Shown: positions 1 through 11,751 of the stretch, piece by piece
Layout: every line of letters starts with the position of its first letter
Position numbering within the stretch: the stretch's first letter is position 1
NCBI GenBank assembly: GCA_009760855.2
Contig: WPIO01000115.1
Span: 1,038,501 to 1,102,500 of the forward strand
Length of the DNA: 64,000 nucleotides
From: Cristatella mucedo
Taxonomy: Eukaryota > Bryozoa > Phylactolaemata > Cristatellidae
Direction of reading: 5' to 3'
Position numbers and translations under genes: made by a program
Notes under the pieces: model-generated
What the model was told of the DNA's origin: nothing
Seen by the model: the letters and a program-made list of their open reading frames with translations, nothing else
Databases searched by the model: none

Positions 1-268
1 CAAAGGTGCAATTGAGTGTGGATTTTTACTAATTCCTAATGAGAACTTTCTACATCGACATCACCGGCATTGCATGCAGTGTTGAGCCTGGCAATCACAA
101 GTACATTTCACTTGTCGACTTTTGAATATTGCCAGGCTTTGAGTATTCTGGTTAATGCCCTATGATAAAAAATAGGAAGCCAATATTTTTCATGACTAAC
201 TTAAGTAAAGGAATACACACTCTCACACTCACTCACATGAATTACATTGAATTAATACTATATATCAA

Positions 269-308
<40 letters not shown>

Positions 309-334
309 GAGAGAAAGAGAGATTTATATATATT
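1..334. other. No gene seen; short (TA)n tract
   Basis: No coding or RNA feature is supported here. A (TA)n microsatellite with a GA-rich edge lies at about 264-325; the small open frame across it is low-complexity Ile/Tyr and is not a gene. Confidence 0.6.
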
Positions 335-478
335 TAATTTGCATAGCTCACGAAGAGAACCTAATCTCTTTTCAGCAGCTTCCTATGCACCCGGTGCTTT
401 AACCCCCCACCTCAGCCGTTAAATAGCTTCACCTTGATCTTGGTAGGGTGAGTAACTTAACTGGTGGGACAAACCATT
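335..478 (-). mobile_element. Degraded tRNA-derived SINE (SINE-1 family)
   Basis: Read on the minus strand this has a degenerate tRNA-like head (GTTTGTCCCACCAGTTAAG near 457-475 as A-box region) and, at the other end, the tail core GAGATTAGGTTCTCTT (about 347-364) seen in the better SINE-1 copies at 48.1, 55.8 and 62.4 kb. It is heavily mutated. Confidence 0.45.
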
Positions 479-1029
479 GCTCTTCTTAACAAGTAACATT
501 TACCGAAATTTAATGCCAGAAGAGGCATAGTGGATCGGCACTCCTGTCTGCAGCTGGCAAAAATGATGATCGGCTCTAGGATGTTATTCGAAGACCGTAA
601 GATGGTACCAGCTTGACCTCCATTAAGACAAAGAAGTAATGGGCGATGGCTCATGTTGTAACGCTGGCGAGTTTACTCAAATGAGTATCTCCCTTCATGT
701 CGTCGCCCAGATGGGGTGTGGCCTACTGCTTTATCAAACTTGATAGGGCTACGTCTACTTAGCACAGGCTTGAGACAGCATGCTATATACATAAGTAATG
801 ACTGTCGAATCACTAGAAAGAAGTAACTGTTGCAGATCATACCAATACATCATAAACATGCTTAGGTTTAACTTCTACGAAAACATGAATCTTGCACATC
901 CACAATATTATAAATTCAGTTATAGATCATTAGCTGTGTATCTTGCTAACTGCCCTGACGTCAGCAACTTATAGATAGGGCTCGACCACCCTGTTGCCTG
1001 TAGCATCTGTTAAAAAAGTTAGTGCTCCA
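479..1029. other. No feature recognised
   Basis: I see no open frame, repeat or RNA signal worth reporting in this stretch. Confidence 0.5.
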
Positions 1030-1210
1030 TTTTATAGTATCATGAAGCTAGACGACCGCATCAACTCCACAGTCCAGTATGCTTACCTTCGCCTACGTGC
1101 AGCGAGATTCTAGTTCGTGTACTCTAAGGCCTGGAAATCTATTCTGACTTGCACCATGGCAATCCGTTACTTTAATGCCATTAAACAAAACTTGAAACAC
1201 ACATGCTCCT
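1030..1210 (+). mobile_element. Very degraded LINE A fragment
   Basis: Two pieces resemble the LINE A coding region: GACGACCGCATCAACTCCAC near 1050 matches the RT segment reading DDHISSTVK, and the segment near 1125-1195 matches the C-terminal AWNSLPTC..TF part. No frame is open. It is a relic of the family seen better at 6.49-7.63 kb. Confidence 0.4.
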
Positions 1211-1678
1211 CTCAGGAATCGGCTGGGTCTGCTTGAATTGTCTTGTTTGCCAAGGACTGCTGATATTGCACATGCTATTAGTAGCTAGTAGACATCGATC
1301 CTGCACATATTGTATCAATTTCTATGCCGACATTCAGTTCCCTTACTGCATTATTTAAACCTCTTCTTGTTGGACGTATTTTAACCGAGCCTTACCAACT
1401 TACTTCGGGTAGTGAGTTGGTGCGTGGATGATTGCGTTCAGTAAATTTCTTACCCTTCAGCTTATGCAGTGGCGTGAAGCTAGTTCCTTAAAATAACGGC
1501 TGTAGTAATGAACCATTTTAGGAGCATCCTGAACAGACAAAATCTCTTTCTACGAATCATGCATACATTACCTAGTAAGCATGTCGGTTATCTAATAATA
1601 GAAAGCAGTTTCAGAATGCACAGGAATGGAAGGACAAGTCGTTCGGTCACACGAAAAATCATCAGCAGAGCCTTTGGG
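1211..1678. other. No feature recognised
   Basis: Unassigned DNA; the 70-codon frame at 1508-1720 has no recognisable motif and no splice or promoter context. Confidence 0.45.
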
Positions 1679-1992
1679 TTAGGATTTGATCTGAGTACGG
1701 AGGTAACAATGTCTTTGTAGAATGTCAAAAATAGGTGTAACAGCTTGAACGAGATCGCCTTGTTTATTAAAGGCCCAAAATTTTACAATGTCATTTAGCT
1801 GTAAGTAGGTAGACTTGACTGTACAATTCAAGTGTTTCTCTAATAAAAGATCATTTCGGAACAAGAAATTCAGATTACGTGCAACAGCCACAGGAGAAGT
1901 AATAATAGAAATAACCATAGCACACTTGATAAAGCGTCCTAAAAAAACTCAATCTCTTTCCAAGCCCTTTACATTTGCTGCACAGGACACAC
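1679..1992 (-). mobile_element. LINE A fragment, minus strand
   Basis: The minus strand reads a decayed version of the RT segment that follows the catalytic palm (ARNLNFLFRNDLLLEKH, then TVKSTYLQLNDIVKFW), matching ARNLGVIFQSDLSLDDH of the 6.49-kb copy. The 3' hairpin core (AAGCGTCCT...CTCAATCTCTTT on +) lies at about 1930-1965, next to the coding part, so the middle of the element has been lost. Confidence 0.6.
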
Positions 1993-2370
1993 GGTCGGAT
2001 GGTTAGTGTTAGCAAGCTCTCAAAGCCTGGAACTTGCTTCCGATTGCCTCACAACAACCCCTGACTTGACCACATTAAAAAAGAACTCAAAAACTTCAAA
2101 ACACGCATTTTTAGTACAGCACTTAGTGGGTCCCTGCGACTCGTCATTGATGTGCTTATGCGTATTGCCATTATGCATGCTGCTACTAACCACACTTGGA
2201 AGCTGACCGTTTGCATGTCACCTCTAACCATATTATTCATGTTGTTTATCTAGCATGATATAACTCACCATTCAATTGCGTTTCCCTTTGCAGTAAAGGT
2301 AAAACCCCTAAAAAGAGAGTGAGTTCTCTGAGGACGCTTTATCAATTGTATTAATATTACTATTATTATG
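1993..2370 (+). mobile_element. LINE A 3' end, plus strand
   Basis: The sequence encodes a decayed C-terminus (AWNLLP...LTTLKKN-like) followed by the family 3'UTR, a mutated hairpin (GAGAGTGAGTTCTCTGAGG near 2315) and an (ATT)n-type tail ending near 2369. It abuts an oppositely oriented copy on either side, forming a three-part cluster of alternating LINE A pieces. Confidence 0.65.
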
Positions 2371-2830
2371 CTCGATAAAATAAAGAATAACATTGTACGG
2401 GGTGACCTTAACAGAGTCAGCATGCAAGTGTGGTTAGTGGCAGTATGCATACTGTCAGCACCCATTAGCACATAAAAGACGAATCACAGGAACCAACAAA
2501 ATACTGAGCGAGATATAGGTAAAAAATTAGATTCATAAAACCGGATAGTACGATGCTTAGCTTCGTGTGGTAGTAGGTATAATAGGTAGGCTTGAGGCAG
2601 AAAATTAAGGGACTTTAAGTGAGAAACCAAACCTTTAAGTCGATCCGTTTCTTGACTGGTTGACAATGCAGGTCAGCGAGAATTGATGGGACTGGCGACT
2701 GCTAGGCTCATAACAGACACACCTTGCTGCAGAATTGTGCATCAGCTGTAATCGTGTGACCGAGGAGACTGGTAGACCAGAAAGAAGCAGTGAATTACAG
2801 AAAAAGAAATGCTGACCGAGATTATTTTGA
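2371..2830 (-). mobile_element. LINE A 3' part, minus strand
   Basis: Minus-strand matches to the LINE A C-terminus (reading LPHEAKHRTIRFYESN) and 3'UTR. The RT C-terminal region continues to about 2830. No intact frame. Confidence 0.6.
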
Positions 2831-3280
2831 AGCAGGCGTTTTCCAATTTCCGAATCTAGTTAGGTCTTTCCATAAATAATTAGTCGGTTTTGCGGTAATT
2901 AAATTTCAGAAATCCTCCTTCGTCATCGTGAAAATTTATGCAATAGATGCAACAAAGAATTGGAGCGAATTTGACGTGATAGAAGGCTGGGATTGTCGGA
3001 AAATAAATCCAGGCATGTGTCATTTGCATTAAACCCCATCCTACATCACTCTAATCTATGACATTGGCAGAATCGTGAGGAAAAATTGTTAAAGAAATTT
3101 GAATAAGTAGAAAGCCTTGGGTATTCCCATAATAACGAGGCTTTTCAAGTATTTGCTACTCCTTGAAATTGATATTACGTTTTTTCCTACGTAGACATGA
3201 CCTAAAGCATTGAAACGTAGTGCTACTATTGCTCAGGATAGATGCAAGAAGCTACAAAAATTGGTGATCTGTAGTAACGC
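2831..3280. other. No feature recognised
   Basis: No open frame or repeat recognised between LINE A and LINE B pieces. Confidence 0.45.
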
Positions 3281-4250
3281 TTGCCATGCCGATATTCGAT
3301 CCTATCAATGTTAGAAAACTTCCTGAAATTAAATGATGATAAATCTAAACTGCTACTCATTGGACACCATAAGCTTGTGGCTGGATTAAAAGGCTTTGCT
3401 GTTCTAATATGTGATGCTATTGTGCAACCTTCACGGCCTGCTCATAATGTAGGTGTCCTGTTCGACAGCTGCCTCTATTTTAAAAGCTTCATTCAGAAAG
3501 CTGCCTCTACAGCTAGCCATCACATCCGATCCCTATGCAAGATTAGGAACTGTCTCCCACAGTGGCTGGTAAAAAAATTGAGTAGCTCTTTAGTTTTGTC
3601 TTGGCTGGATTATTGTAGTTCTCATTTGGCTAGGCTGGCAAAGAAAGCTTTTATGCCACTACAGCGGACTAAGAATATGGCTGTAAGGCTAGTCTCCAAG
3701 TCCCAGCGGTTTGAGCACGTGTCTCCTTTGCTAAAAGAGTTGGTTGATGGTTGAGGAAAGGATACCGAGCAAAGTTCTTACGCTGACCCACAAGGCCCAC
3801 CACGGCTTGGCTCCTTTGCACCTAGCTGAACTGCTGCATCTGCTTCAGCATGCTGGTGCCCTCAAGTCCTGTGTGGACTATAAATTAGCTGTTCCATTCC
3901 TCAGCTTAAAGACAGTTGGTGACAGAAGCTTTAGCTCTGCAGGTCCTAGACTGTGGAACTCGCTTCCACAACTCTTAAGCAGCGACAACTACTTTCCAAC
4001 TGCCGACTATGGCACATCCTTTTCAGCGGTCCTGAGCTGCTACTTATATGCTACTCACTACCTTAGCTGCTTTCCTGACTCTGCTATGCTTCCCACGTTC
4101 TCTTTTTTGCCTGAGACGAAGTCTGTTTGCTACCGAATGCGTACTGAAAGCCGCATAGGCTGTGAGTGGGCTATACAAAAACTCTGCAGCGTAAAATCCA
4201 CATGGTTTTTATGACTTTGTGGAGTTACAGACGGAGATACATTACACTAC
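3281..4250 (+). mobile_element. LINE B fragment: RT C-terminal part and 3' tail
   Basis: Two overlapping frames (3281-3754 and 3744-4214) together read the C-terminal half of a non-LTR retrotransposon RT of the L2/CR1-like type: FLKLNDDKSKLLLIG just after the palm, then HHIRSLCKIRNCLP, MAVRLVSKSQRFEHVSP, and the conserved GDRSFSSAGPRLWNSLP motif. The shift near 3750 shows that the copy is broken. The 3' end carries CTTTGTGGAGTTACAGACG and begins an (ATTAC)n tail near 4240. At least seven other pieces of this family are in the window (10.2, 12.6, 18.9, 33.0, 37.0, 55.1, 59.0 kb). Confidence 0.8.
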
Positions 4251-5480
4251 ATCGCACACTTAGTAAAACTTTTTGGAAAAAAAGCAGGAAGCCTTTGAGA
4301 TCTCCAGTGAACATCGTCACGGTATGCTGCAGCAATAAGTGCTAATCCTCGGCTCTGAAGCCACAGGCACGTTCTTTTACATGTTCCTGCTGATCGGCCA
4401 TTTCTCCATGGAATGGTAATGTAGGCATTGACTCAATAATGTTAACGTGAGCTGATACTCTAATGACTAGGTGTTTGGGCAATCCCCACTGGTTTACAAT
4501 GCAGTGAGTCTCACGGATGTGCAGGCATAGACACAGCACATGGTGATCCCGATTAGGGGTAAAGCAGAGTTCTCCTAATCACGAATACTTTAGAAGCATG
4601 GCGAGGTATTTCATGAATCTCTATTCATTTGCTGGCAGGGCTTTGTGCTACTCGAATTATAAAATAATCCCGACTATAAACTAAAAGCACAATACCTGCT
4701 GGATGTTAGGATATGCCACTCATGATACTTTGAAAGATTACGACACGAGGTTCTTTATTCCCTAGGCTTCACTATGCAAGACTGCCATAGAACTAGCAAA
4801 ATTAATATTCGGAATATTGCAGCTCACTTTGCGATTTAAGGTGGACTTTTCACAAGCTTACTTCAGGGAATGTCAGGTGCCAAAACTCTGCTGTAGGAGC
4901 TCATAGGTAAACCATGTAAACAGGGTAGGCATTTCGCTGTATGCACTAGCCAAGGTATGAGTCCACTTACATAAGAACGGCAGTGTCAATACGGTCACAA
5001 GACTCAGCTTATCACGACCAATTTCTAGGCTCTCTTTAGTTAAAAGTCAACGCCCAAGCACCAGTATCATGCTCGTAAGGAATCAAGTTAAGCATAACAA
5101 TTTACATTGAAATGGTAACTAAAATGCGGTTAATAGATATAAAATATGAATGCAACCAACGGACTCATTATGAGTGAGTGGGTAACAGCCTTCGTCTATT
5201 CAAAGCAAACCTGACTTCAACATTGACACCGACCTTCCCCTATTATACAACTTCCGTTCCCATTCAGGTGCAACTGCGGAAGCACATTACCGCGCTATCC
5301 CACAGCCTCCCTGTGTGTAGCATACCACCAGCAAGATGCGGTCAGCGTGATGCAAGCCACCGCAGGCACTCACTGTTTTAGTAGGCCTCCCACGGTGCAC
5401 GTACTGGCTAAGATGTCAAAGGAAAGCTTACGTGCGCAAAAATTGTTCTTACATTAGAGAACACAGTCCGCTAACCTTAG
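4251..5480. other. No gene recognised upstream of ubiquitin copy 1
   Basis: No coding segment is supported. The small frame at 5178-5381 has no motif. The right end runs into the ubiquitin promoter region. Confidence 0.5.
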
Positions 5481-5490
5481 CAGCTCGCAT

Positions 5491-5500
5491 ACTATAAAAA
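5491..5500 (+). promoter_or_regulatory. Candidate TATA box of ubiquitin copy 1
   Basis: ACTATAAAAA lies about 350 bases before the ubiquitin ATG. Transcription from here would give a short 5'UTR exon, consistent with the intron acceptor just before the ATG. Inferred from motif and position only. Confidence 0.4.
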
Positions 5501-5634
5501 TTGGGCGCCTTGCTCTGTCGTCACGATTTCCCGCATTCGCCGCCCCGTATCACTCCAAAGAATCTACCTACCCTCAAGGGCCAACGCCCTACCCACTATG
5601 ACGCAGCAACGTAGGAATATCCGCTGGATATCGC

Positions 5635-5647
5635 GAACCTTCTAGAA
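5635..5647 (+). promoter_or_regulatory. Three-unit heat shock element
   Basis: GAACCTTCTAGAA is a perfect GAA-nn-TTC-nn-GAA array, the binding site type of heat shock factor, which drives polyubiquitin genes in many eukaryotes. It lies between the candidate TATA box and the ATG, so it may sit in the transcribed leader. The homologous site upstream of copy 4 (about 61768-61780, minus) is eroded. Confidence 0.5.
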
Positions 5648-5722
5648 AGAGGGTCGCTCGCCCCCTATAATTTTAGGCGTCAGGAGTATTACGTTATTTC
5701 CTGTTCAATCTCTGACGTACTA

Positions 5723-5841
5723 GTGAGTGCGGGTCGGACAGTAAGCTAAAACCTCACGCGAGCTGTAGTGGCCGCATTTTGCGGCTCACTGAGTAGCTGC
5801 CGGATTTTGCTCAAAATATGTTTCCTTAAAATGTTTTTAGG
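5723..5841 (+). other. Candidate 5'UTR intron of ubiquitin copy 1
   Basis: A possible donor (GTGAGT at 5723) and a clear acceptor (TGTTTTTAG ending at 5840-5841) lie before the ATG. The acceptor region is conserved in copies at 19.9 and 61.5 kb. Introns just before the ATG are common in animal polyubiquitin genes. The donor choice is a guess. Confidence 0.4.
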
Positions 5842-5849
5842 TGTGCAAA

Positions 5850-5952
5850 ATGCAGATATTTGTGAAGACGCTTACGGGAAAGACTATTACACTCGAGTTC
5901 GAGTCCTCGAACAGCATTGAGAATGTCAAGACCAAAATACAAGACAAGGAAG
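5850..5952 (+). CDS. Polyubiquitin copy 1, first coding exon (codons 1-34)
   Basis: This exon encodes the N-terminal 34 residues of ubiquitin plus one base of codon 35, then a consensus donor (G|GTAAAT). The start [10 protein letters not shown] is the normal ubiquitin N-terminus and the ATG follows a 5'UTR acceptor. Four residues differ from the near-invariant family sequence: Phe for Val17, Ser for Pro19, Asn for Asp21, Thr for Ala28. Ubiquitin is a 76-residue protein joined to targets through its C-terminal Gly-Gly; polyubiquitin genes encode head-to-tail units cut apart by deubiquitinases. The rest of the unit is in the exon at 9361, so the gene spans a 3.4-kb intron. The unusual substitutions suggest relaxed constraint. 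Confidence 0.8.
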
Positions 5953-6269
5953 GTAAATAACCGTCGGGGCTGCCCGTGTTTTGTCTGTACGAGGTAGGTG
6001 GCTGCCTGCGACAGTATCGTAGGAGTCAAGGCCAGCTCATACGACGATTATAACGTTATTCTGTTATTGGCGGCATTCTCAACCTCTGTACTTAAGAATT
6101 AGTTTTGTGACCATGCGTGGGAACAGCATGGTTAGGGTACCCTGTGTATATATCACTAAGGCTTGTCTATAGTCAGCAGAAGCTGTACCGTGGTTTTTGA
6201 AACTTCTATCGTTTGTTGTAGCCTAAAATTGGCGGTAGCTCAATTGGCTATCATGTAGCCAGGAAATCT

Positions 6270-6490
6270 TATCGCTCCTTTTTGTGCTTATGCATGCAGA
6301 CACTATAAATGCTGCTACTAACCATACTTACCTGCTGACGACGTGCATGGCAACCCTAATCATGTAATTCTTGTTGTTTATTAGCAAGCTAACACTAAAC
6401 CATTCCAGCCTGCTTCCTTTGAAGCTAATGCATAGTGCCGAGATGGAGATGGGGTTCTCTGACGAGGCTATATCAAGTCTATTATTAGTA
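6270..6490 (+). mobile_element. Old LINE A 3' tail, shared with ubiquitin copy 4 intron
   Basis: This piece holds the family 3'UTR (GCATGCAGACACTATAAATG, a GGTTCTCTGACGAGGC hairpin remnant and a CTATTATTAGTA tail). The intron of the 61-kb copy carries the same piece in the same relative orientation at about 60775-60995, so it was in place before the two loci separated. Confidence 0.75.
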
Positions 6491-7599
6491 TATTCAAGCA
6501 CAATCTAGGCTTTCACTTCTATGCGGATGACACTCAGTTGTACCTTTGCTTTGATCCCTCCCAGCCTTCGAGCACCTCAAATTCTCTCAACTCACTTGCT
6601 GCATGCATTGATGACATCCGATCATGGATGGCAGCAAATTTTCTAAAACTAAACGATGATAAAACTAACTTACTAGTTATGGGCAAACCTAGTGTTATTC
6701 AGAAATTGGAAAGGCTGACTTTCAAAATTGGCTCTGCCAGCATATCTCCAGTTGCATCAGCTCGAAATCTAGGTGTCATATTCCAAAGCGACCTCTCGTT
6801 AGACGACCACATCAGCTCCACAGTCAAATCAGCCTATTTTCAGCTTCATAACATTGCTAAAATTAGGGCTTGTTTAGATAAGGATACCACGTCCAAGTTG
6901 GTCCATGCATTCGTGACATCTCGTCTCGACTTCTGCAACTCACTGCTTACTGGCCTACCAGCATGTGCGATCAGGCGATTGCAGCTGGTGCAAAACTCTG
7001 CAGCTAGGCTTGTCTGCCGTGAGCGTCGCAGTTGCCACATTACTCCACTTCTCGCCGACCTGCACTGGTTACCAGTCAAGCAACGGATTGACTTCAAGGT
7101 TTTGTCGCTCACTTTTAGGTCTCTTCATTCTATGGCTCCAGCCTATCTTTCAGAGATACTACCCCATGAGGCAAAGCATCGTACCACTCGCTTTTCGGAA
7201 TCCAACAGTCTAGAAATACCTCGTACAAACCTTAAATCCTTTGGAGACCGTGCATTTAGCTCGTATGCTCCCACAGCCTGGAACTCCCTCCCGACCTGCA
7301 TCAGAACATCCCCTGACCTGACCACATTTAAAAGAAACTTAAAAACATACCTATTTAGGACAGCATTTAGTGGGTCCTTGTGATTCGTCCTCGATGTGCT
7401 TATGCGTGCTGACACTGTTCATGCTGCCACTAACCACATTTGCATGCTGACCCAGTGCATGTAACCCCTAACCATGTTATTCATTTTGTTTGTTTTTCAA
7501 GCATGATTTTACTTACTATTCTATTGCGTATCACTTTGCAGCAAATGTAAAGCGCCTAGAAAGAGATTAAGTTCTCTGAGGGCGCTTTATCAAGTGCAA

Positions 7600-7632
<33 letters not shown>
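6491..7632 (+). mobile_element. Young 5'-truncated LINE A copy with open RT C-terminus
   Basis: The copy starts just before the RT catalytic box and reads without a stop from 6493 to 7383: KHNLGFHFYADDTQLYLCF, then NFLKLNDDKTNLLVMGKPS, SARNLGVIFQSDLSLDDH, LQLVQNSAARLVCR, LHWLPVKQRIDFKVL and SFGDRAFSSYAPTAWNSLP, ending FRTAFSGSL. The FYADD box is the RT metal-binding motif; the remaining segments are the RT thumb and C-terminal region typical of L2/CR1-like elements. The 3'UTR carries a perfect nested hairpin at 7548-7589 and ends in (ATT)n at about 7597-7632. The element is nearly identical to the 13.28-kb copy, so the family moved recently. The intron homology with the 61-kb locus stops exactly at its left edge. 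Confidence 0.9.
7548..7589 (+). other. LINE A 3' hairpin
   Basis: TAAAGCGCC at 7548-7556 pairs with GGCGCTTTA at 7581-7589 (9 bp), and inside it AGAGA (7562-7566) pairs with TCTCT (7573-7577) around the loop TTAAGT. It lies just before the (ATT)n tail and is found at the 3' end of most LINE A copies here. By analogy with other LINEs it is probably the RT recognition site for priming. Confidence 0.75.
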
Positions 7633-7634
<2 letters not shown>

Positions 7635-7949
7635 TCTCCTTGTACTCTGCCCGGCTCGGTGGCTAGCTCCATGCGTGCATCCCTGAGAGGCATCCTCTAG
7701 CAGCGCTTGCTTCGTCTGTACAAGCTAACAAGCACTGTTCACGGGCGGACCGACTAGCTAGCCCGCTAGCGACTAGCGGCCGAGCGAAGTCAGCACAAGT
7801 CCCTGCTAGCTAGCCTACGAAGCCGATCTGGCAAACCCAGCTGGTGAGCTGGGCTAGTGCGATAAGTCAGCAGCACTTGTCAATCGGCCATTGACAGTAT
7901 CGTGATAGCCAAATGGCAAGCTCATGTAATGATAATAATAGTAATGATA

Positions 7950-8715
7950 AACTTCTTGCAGCTGCATGGCATTGCTAACATTTTGGCTTGCTTGGGCTGG
8001 GATATCACCTTTTAGTTGGTCCATGCATTTGTGACGTCCCATCACGATTTCTGTAACTGACTGTTAGGTGGTCCAACGGTCTGTGGAATCAGGCACTTAC
8101 AGCTGGTGCAAAACTCGGCAGCTAAGATTGTCTGTCGTGACTATCTCAGTTGCGACATCACATTGCTCCTCACTGACCTGCACCGGCTACCAGTCAAGCG
8201 GTGCATTGAGCAAGATTGTGAGTCTCTTTTAGGTCTTAATTCTTTGGACCCAGCCTACCTGTCACGTCAGATTTGCTTCCCCACCAGGTGAAGCACCGTA
8301 CCACTCACCCTAATCTGATCGGTTACCTATACCTCGTACGAAACTAAAATCCTTCGAAGACTGTAGGTTTAGTTCGTATGCTTCTGAAACGTGGAACTCA
8401 ATTCCTGCTTTTGTCACGACTTCACCTGACTTGACAAAACGCAACTGTTAATTGTGGCATTTTGTGGGTACCTGTGACTCGTCCTTTACGTGCTTATGGG
8501 TTCTGAGATCGTGCATGCTGCCACTAACCCTACTTGCATCCTTGCACTCTGCATGTCATACCTAATTAAGTTATTCCTGTTGTTTATTTGAGCATACTCC
8601 CGGGAACCATTCGATCTTGATAAATTGCAGCTGGTTTTGGTTTGCTGCTGTTGTAAAGTGCCTAGAAAGATAATGAGATCTCTGGGGCACTATATTAAAT
8701 GTGTATTACTAATAT
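7950..8715 (+). mobile_element. Older LINE A copy inside ubiquitin intron
   Basis: Diverged RT C-terminal sequence (for example LQLVQNSAAKIVCRDY at about 8098-8145, HRLPVKR near 8185) and 3'UTR ending near 8715 in TGTATTACTAATATTA. Frames are broken. Divergence from the 6.49-kb copy shows that this insertion is much older. Confidence 0.7.
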
Positions 8716-9245
8716 TACGTGTATAGCTTGCTTTAGAATACTTAACATCCTCCTAGAAACTGCATATACTGTTAAAAAAGCACGATAAAATGGTTAGTGG
8801 TAACATGCAGCTTTTCTTTAGGACTTAAGGACCCGAACTTTGTAGGTACAATCATACGTGCCAGCAGTTGCTTCTCGACTCCTTACAACATATTTCCTGC
8901 GAATCCCTTGTCCTCGGGATTAGGTCTGACCATGTTAGGGAGATGCATGGCAAGTAGATTGGCTAAGATGTCTCAATCGTTGCGTTGCCACTCAGAAACG
9001 TCTGTCCTTTGCTTACAATGTCGACTGCCCTTTTCAGGGTGATGAAATTAACCTTGCCACCAAGGGCCTGGATTGCTTGATTTATAACACCGTGCTTCTC
9101 ACGTTGTCATCCTGCCTATATCAACCATGTCAGCCGACACTGTAGCACAAGTTTTTTTCGTTATTACTGCAGAAGAAGAAATTGTCTTACATTCCATCAC
9201 GTAGTCAGAATTTGCTGTCAAATGTGTACGTTCTTAAGTAGATAG

Positions 9246-9957
<712 letters not shown>

Positions 9958-9959
<2 letters not shown>

Positions 9960-9963
9960 TAAA
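9958..9963 (+). terminator. Polyadenylation signal AATAAA
   Basis: AATAAA overlaps the stop codon of ubiquitin copy 1. The copies at 13.2, 19.1 and 60.3 kb carry an AATAAA at the matching place, so the signal belongs to the ancestral gene. Confidence 0.6.
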
Positions 9964-10179
9964 AGGCTTTGAGAGTGATGAATGTGGTCTTTATTTTACT
10001 AACACTACTGTGTTGCACTCGATGTATTTCTCTCACATGTTCAACCCACTCATCTGAATCGAGCCTTTAAGCTGTAATTTAAGGTAATGTCACATATATT
10101 GGTCTGTAACTTGACAAAGCCGTTAAGATAATGTGAATAATATGGTCGAGAGTATTCTATGACACGCTCATACTTTGCT

Positions 10180-10530
10180 TCTTGCAGTAGGCATTCGGTA
10201 TCCATTAGACTCATCCCATTCTTAAAAAAAGTAAGTGAAAGAATAGGTAAGTCAGGAAGGTAGTTGAGTATTCAGTAGCATGGAAGTAGCAGCTTAGGAT
10301 GGCTTTAAAAAGTTTGCTTTGACAAGCATCACGAGAGCAGATATCGTTGCACGGAATTGTGAAGTAAGTCCCACAGTCAATATCCTGCAGAGCTGGTTTC
10401 CGTGGCTAACGTTCTTAGGCATAAGGAATTGAACAGTTGATTTATTGTGTATGGAGGACCTAAGTGTAAGAGTAGGTTGAAACTGGCCCAGCAGTTCTGT
10501 TAGATTTGAAGAAGCCAATAAATGCCCAGG
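10180..10530 (-). mobile_element. LINE B fragment, minus strand
   Basis: Minus-strand reading includes the decayed C-terminal region NLTELLGQFQPTLTLRSS, matching LAELLH...ALKSC of the 3.3-kb copy, and 3'UTR remnants (GCATTCGGTA, CATGGAAGTAGCAGC on +). No frame is intact. Confidence 0.6.
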
Positions 10531-11338
10531 CCTCGCCGGTCGAGGGGGTTAGCGAAGGAACTTTACTCAGTATCTGTTGATAACCGTAAGCCCTTCAGCA
10601 ACGGAGACAAGCATCACCTTAAATGATGCGTGGATAATTTCAAACGTAACAATTTATTGCAGGTCACCTTGTATATGAGCACCCAAGTGCAGCAGAACCT
10701 CTTCACGGCACACTGTAGGAGAGCCTGCGGACGACGGAAAACCGACTGCAGCACTGCAAGGAGTCCAAGGGACCGTGCGGACGAATGCCCTGCTTCTTGG
10801 CGATCATGCGAGGCTACCGTAACCATACGACAATCGTCTCATCACTAGCAACGCGGCAATGCATGATGTCGGCATCACAAGGGATAAAGATAATGACTGC
10901 CCAAGAGATAATTGTGAGCTATTCGAGAGTTATACCAGTCATAAATTGACTGTTCCACAATTTTAAGATTGGCATGCATGAGAGCGACGCTGCATATATA
11001 CACGAACAGTCGACCGTGCTTGTAGAATAGGCTCGGGCCAATAAATATATATTCTGATGAGTGTACCCGATTGTTCGGCTAGTGTAAGTGAGTTTGCTGT
11101 TGCGGTGCAAACTTAAGCTTGCCAGCTGCCTACCAACAGCAATTTCGTGATAGTGGTTTAGCCATTATGTCGTCAGAATCACTCCACCGTAGAAACGGTA
11201 GATGTCAAAAAAGAAAACACACAGGTTCGCAGTTAAATGCTAATCAGCAGAAACGGAGACGAAAAAAAACGTGAAAGTGCAAATAAAAAAGTAGCCAATG
11301 CCTTTCCGCAATGACTTTATCAAATCCGGCGTTTAAAA
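10531..11338. other. No gene recognised
   Basis: Small open frames on both strands overlap each other and show no motif. No repeat recognised. Confidence 0.45.
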
Positions 11339-11751
11339 TGTAGCGCCCTGCTGGCCTTGGCTGAAATTTAGCTTGGAAAAGAGCTGTTCGGCGGCGGGCA
11401 AGAACTCTTTTGTCATGGAGCAGTGAGCCAGAGAGGAGCGTCAGTGCGGTTAGAGAGCGAAAGCTTAAGAGCCAGCCATGAAGTTTTGCGACCAGCGGTG
11501 GCGATTCGGCCTTTAGAATCGAACACATACCCACGGGAGCTGCCAATCGACTTTGGCTGGCCTGTCAATCTCGGCCATAACTCGGTCCAAAAAGAATCGT
11601 CTGGAACCTATTCGGATTTCAAGCTGAATAGAGGTGCCCTTCCAGTGGCCTAAGGACGGTATTAATTCCTCACCTTAATGGGCCACGGTGTCGGGCACAA
11701 TACCATTAAGCTCTTGCCCCATTGTCTTAGCTAGATATTTAAGAGTCGAGC
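11339..11751 (+). mobile_element. Partial LTR (same family as 25.6 kb)
   Basis: The sequence begins TGTAGCGCCCTGCTGGC and matches the first ~400 bases of the LTR at 25602, through the TATTTAAG box at 11737-11744 and AGAGTCGAGC. Homology stops abruptly at about 11751, so the rest of the LTR is missing. The identity is moderate (many small differences), so both are old. Confidence 0.75.
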
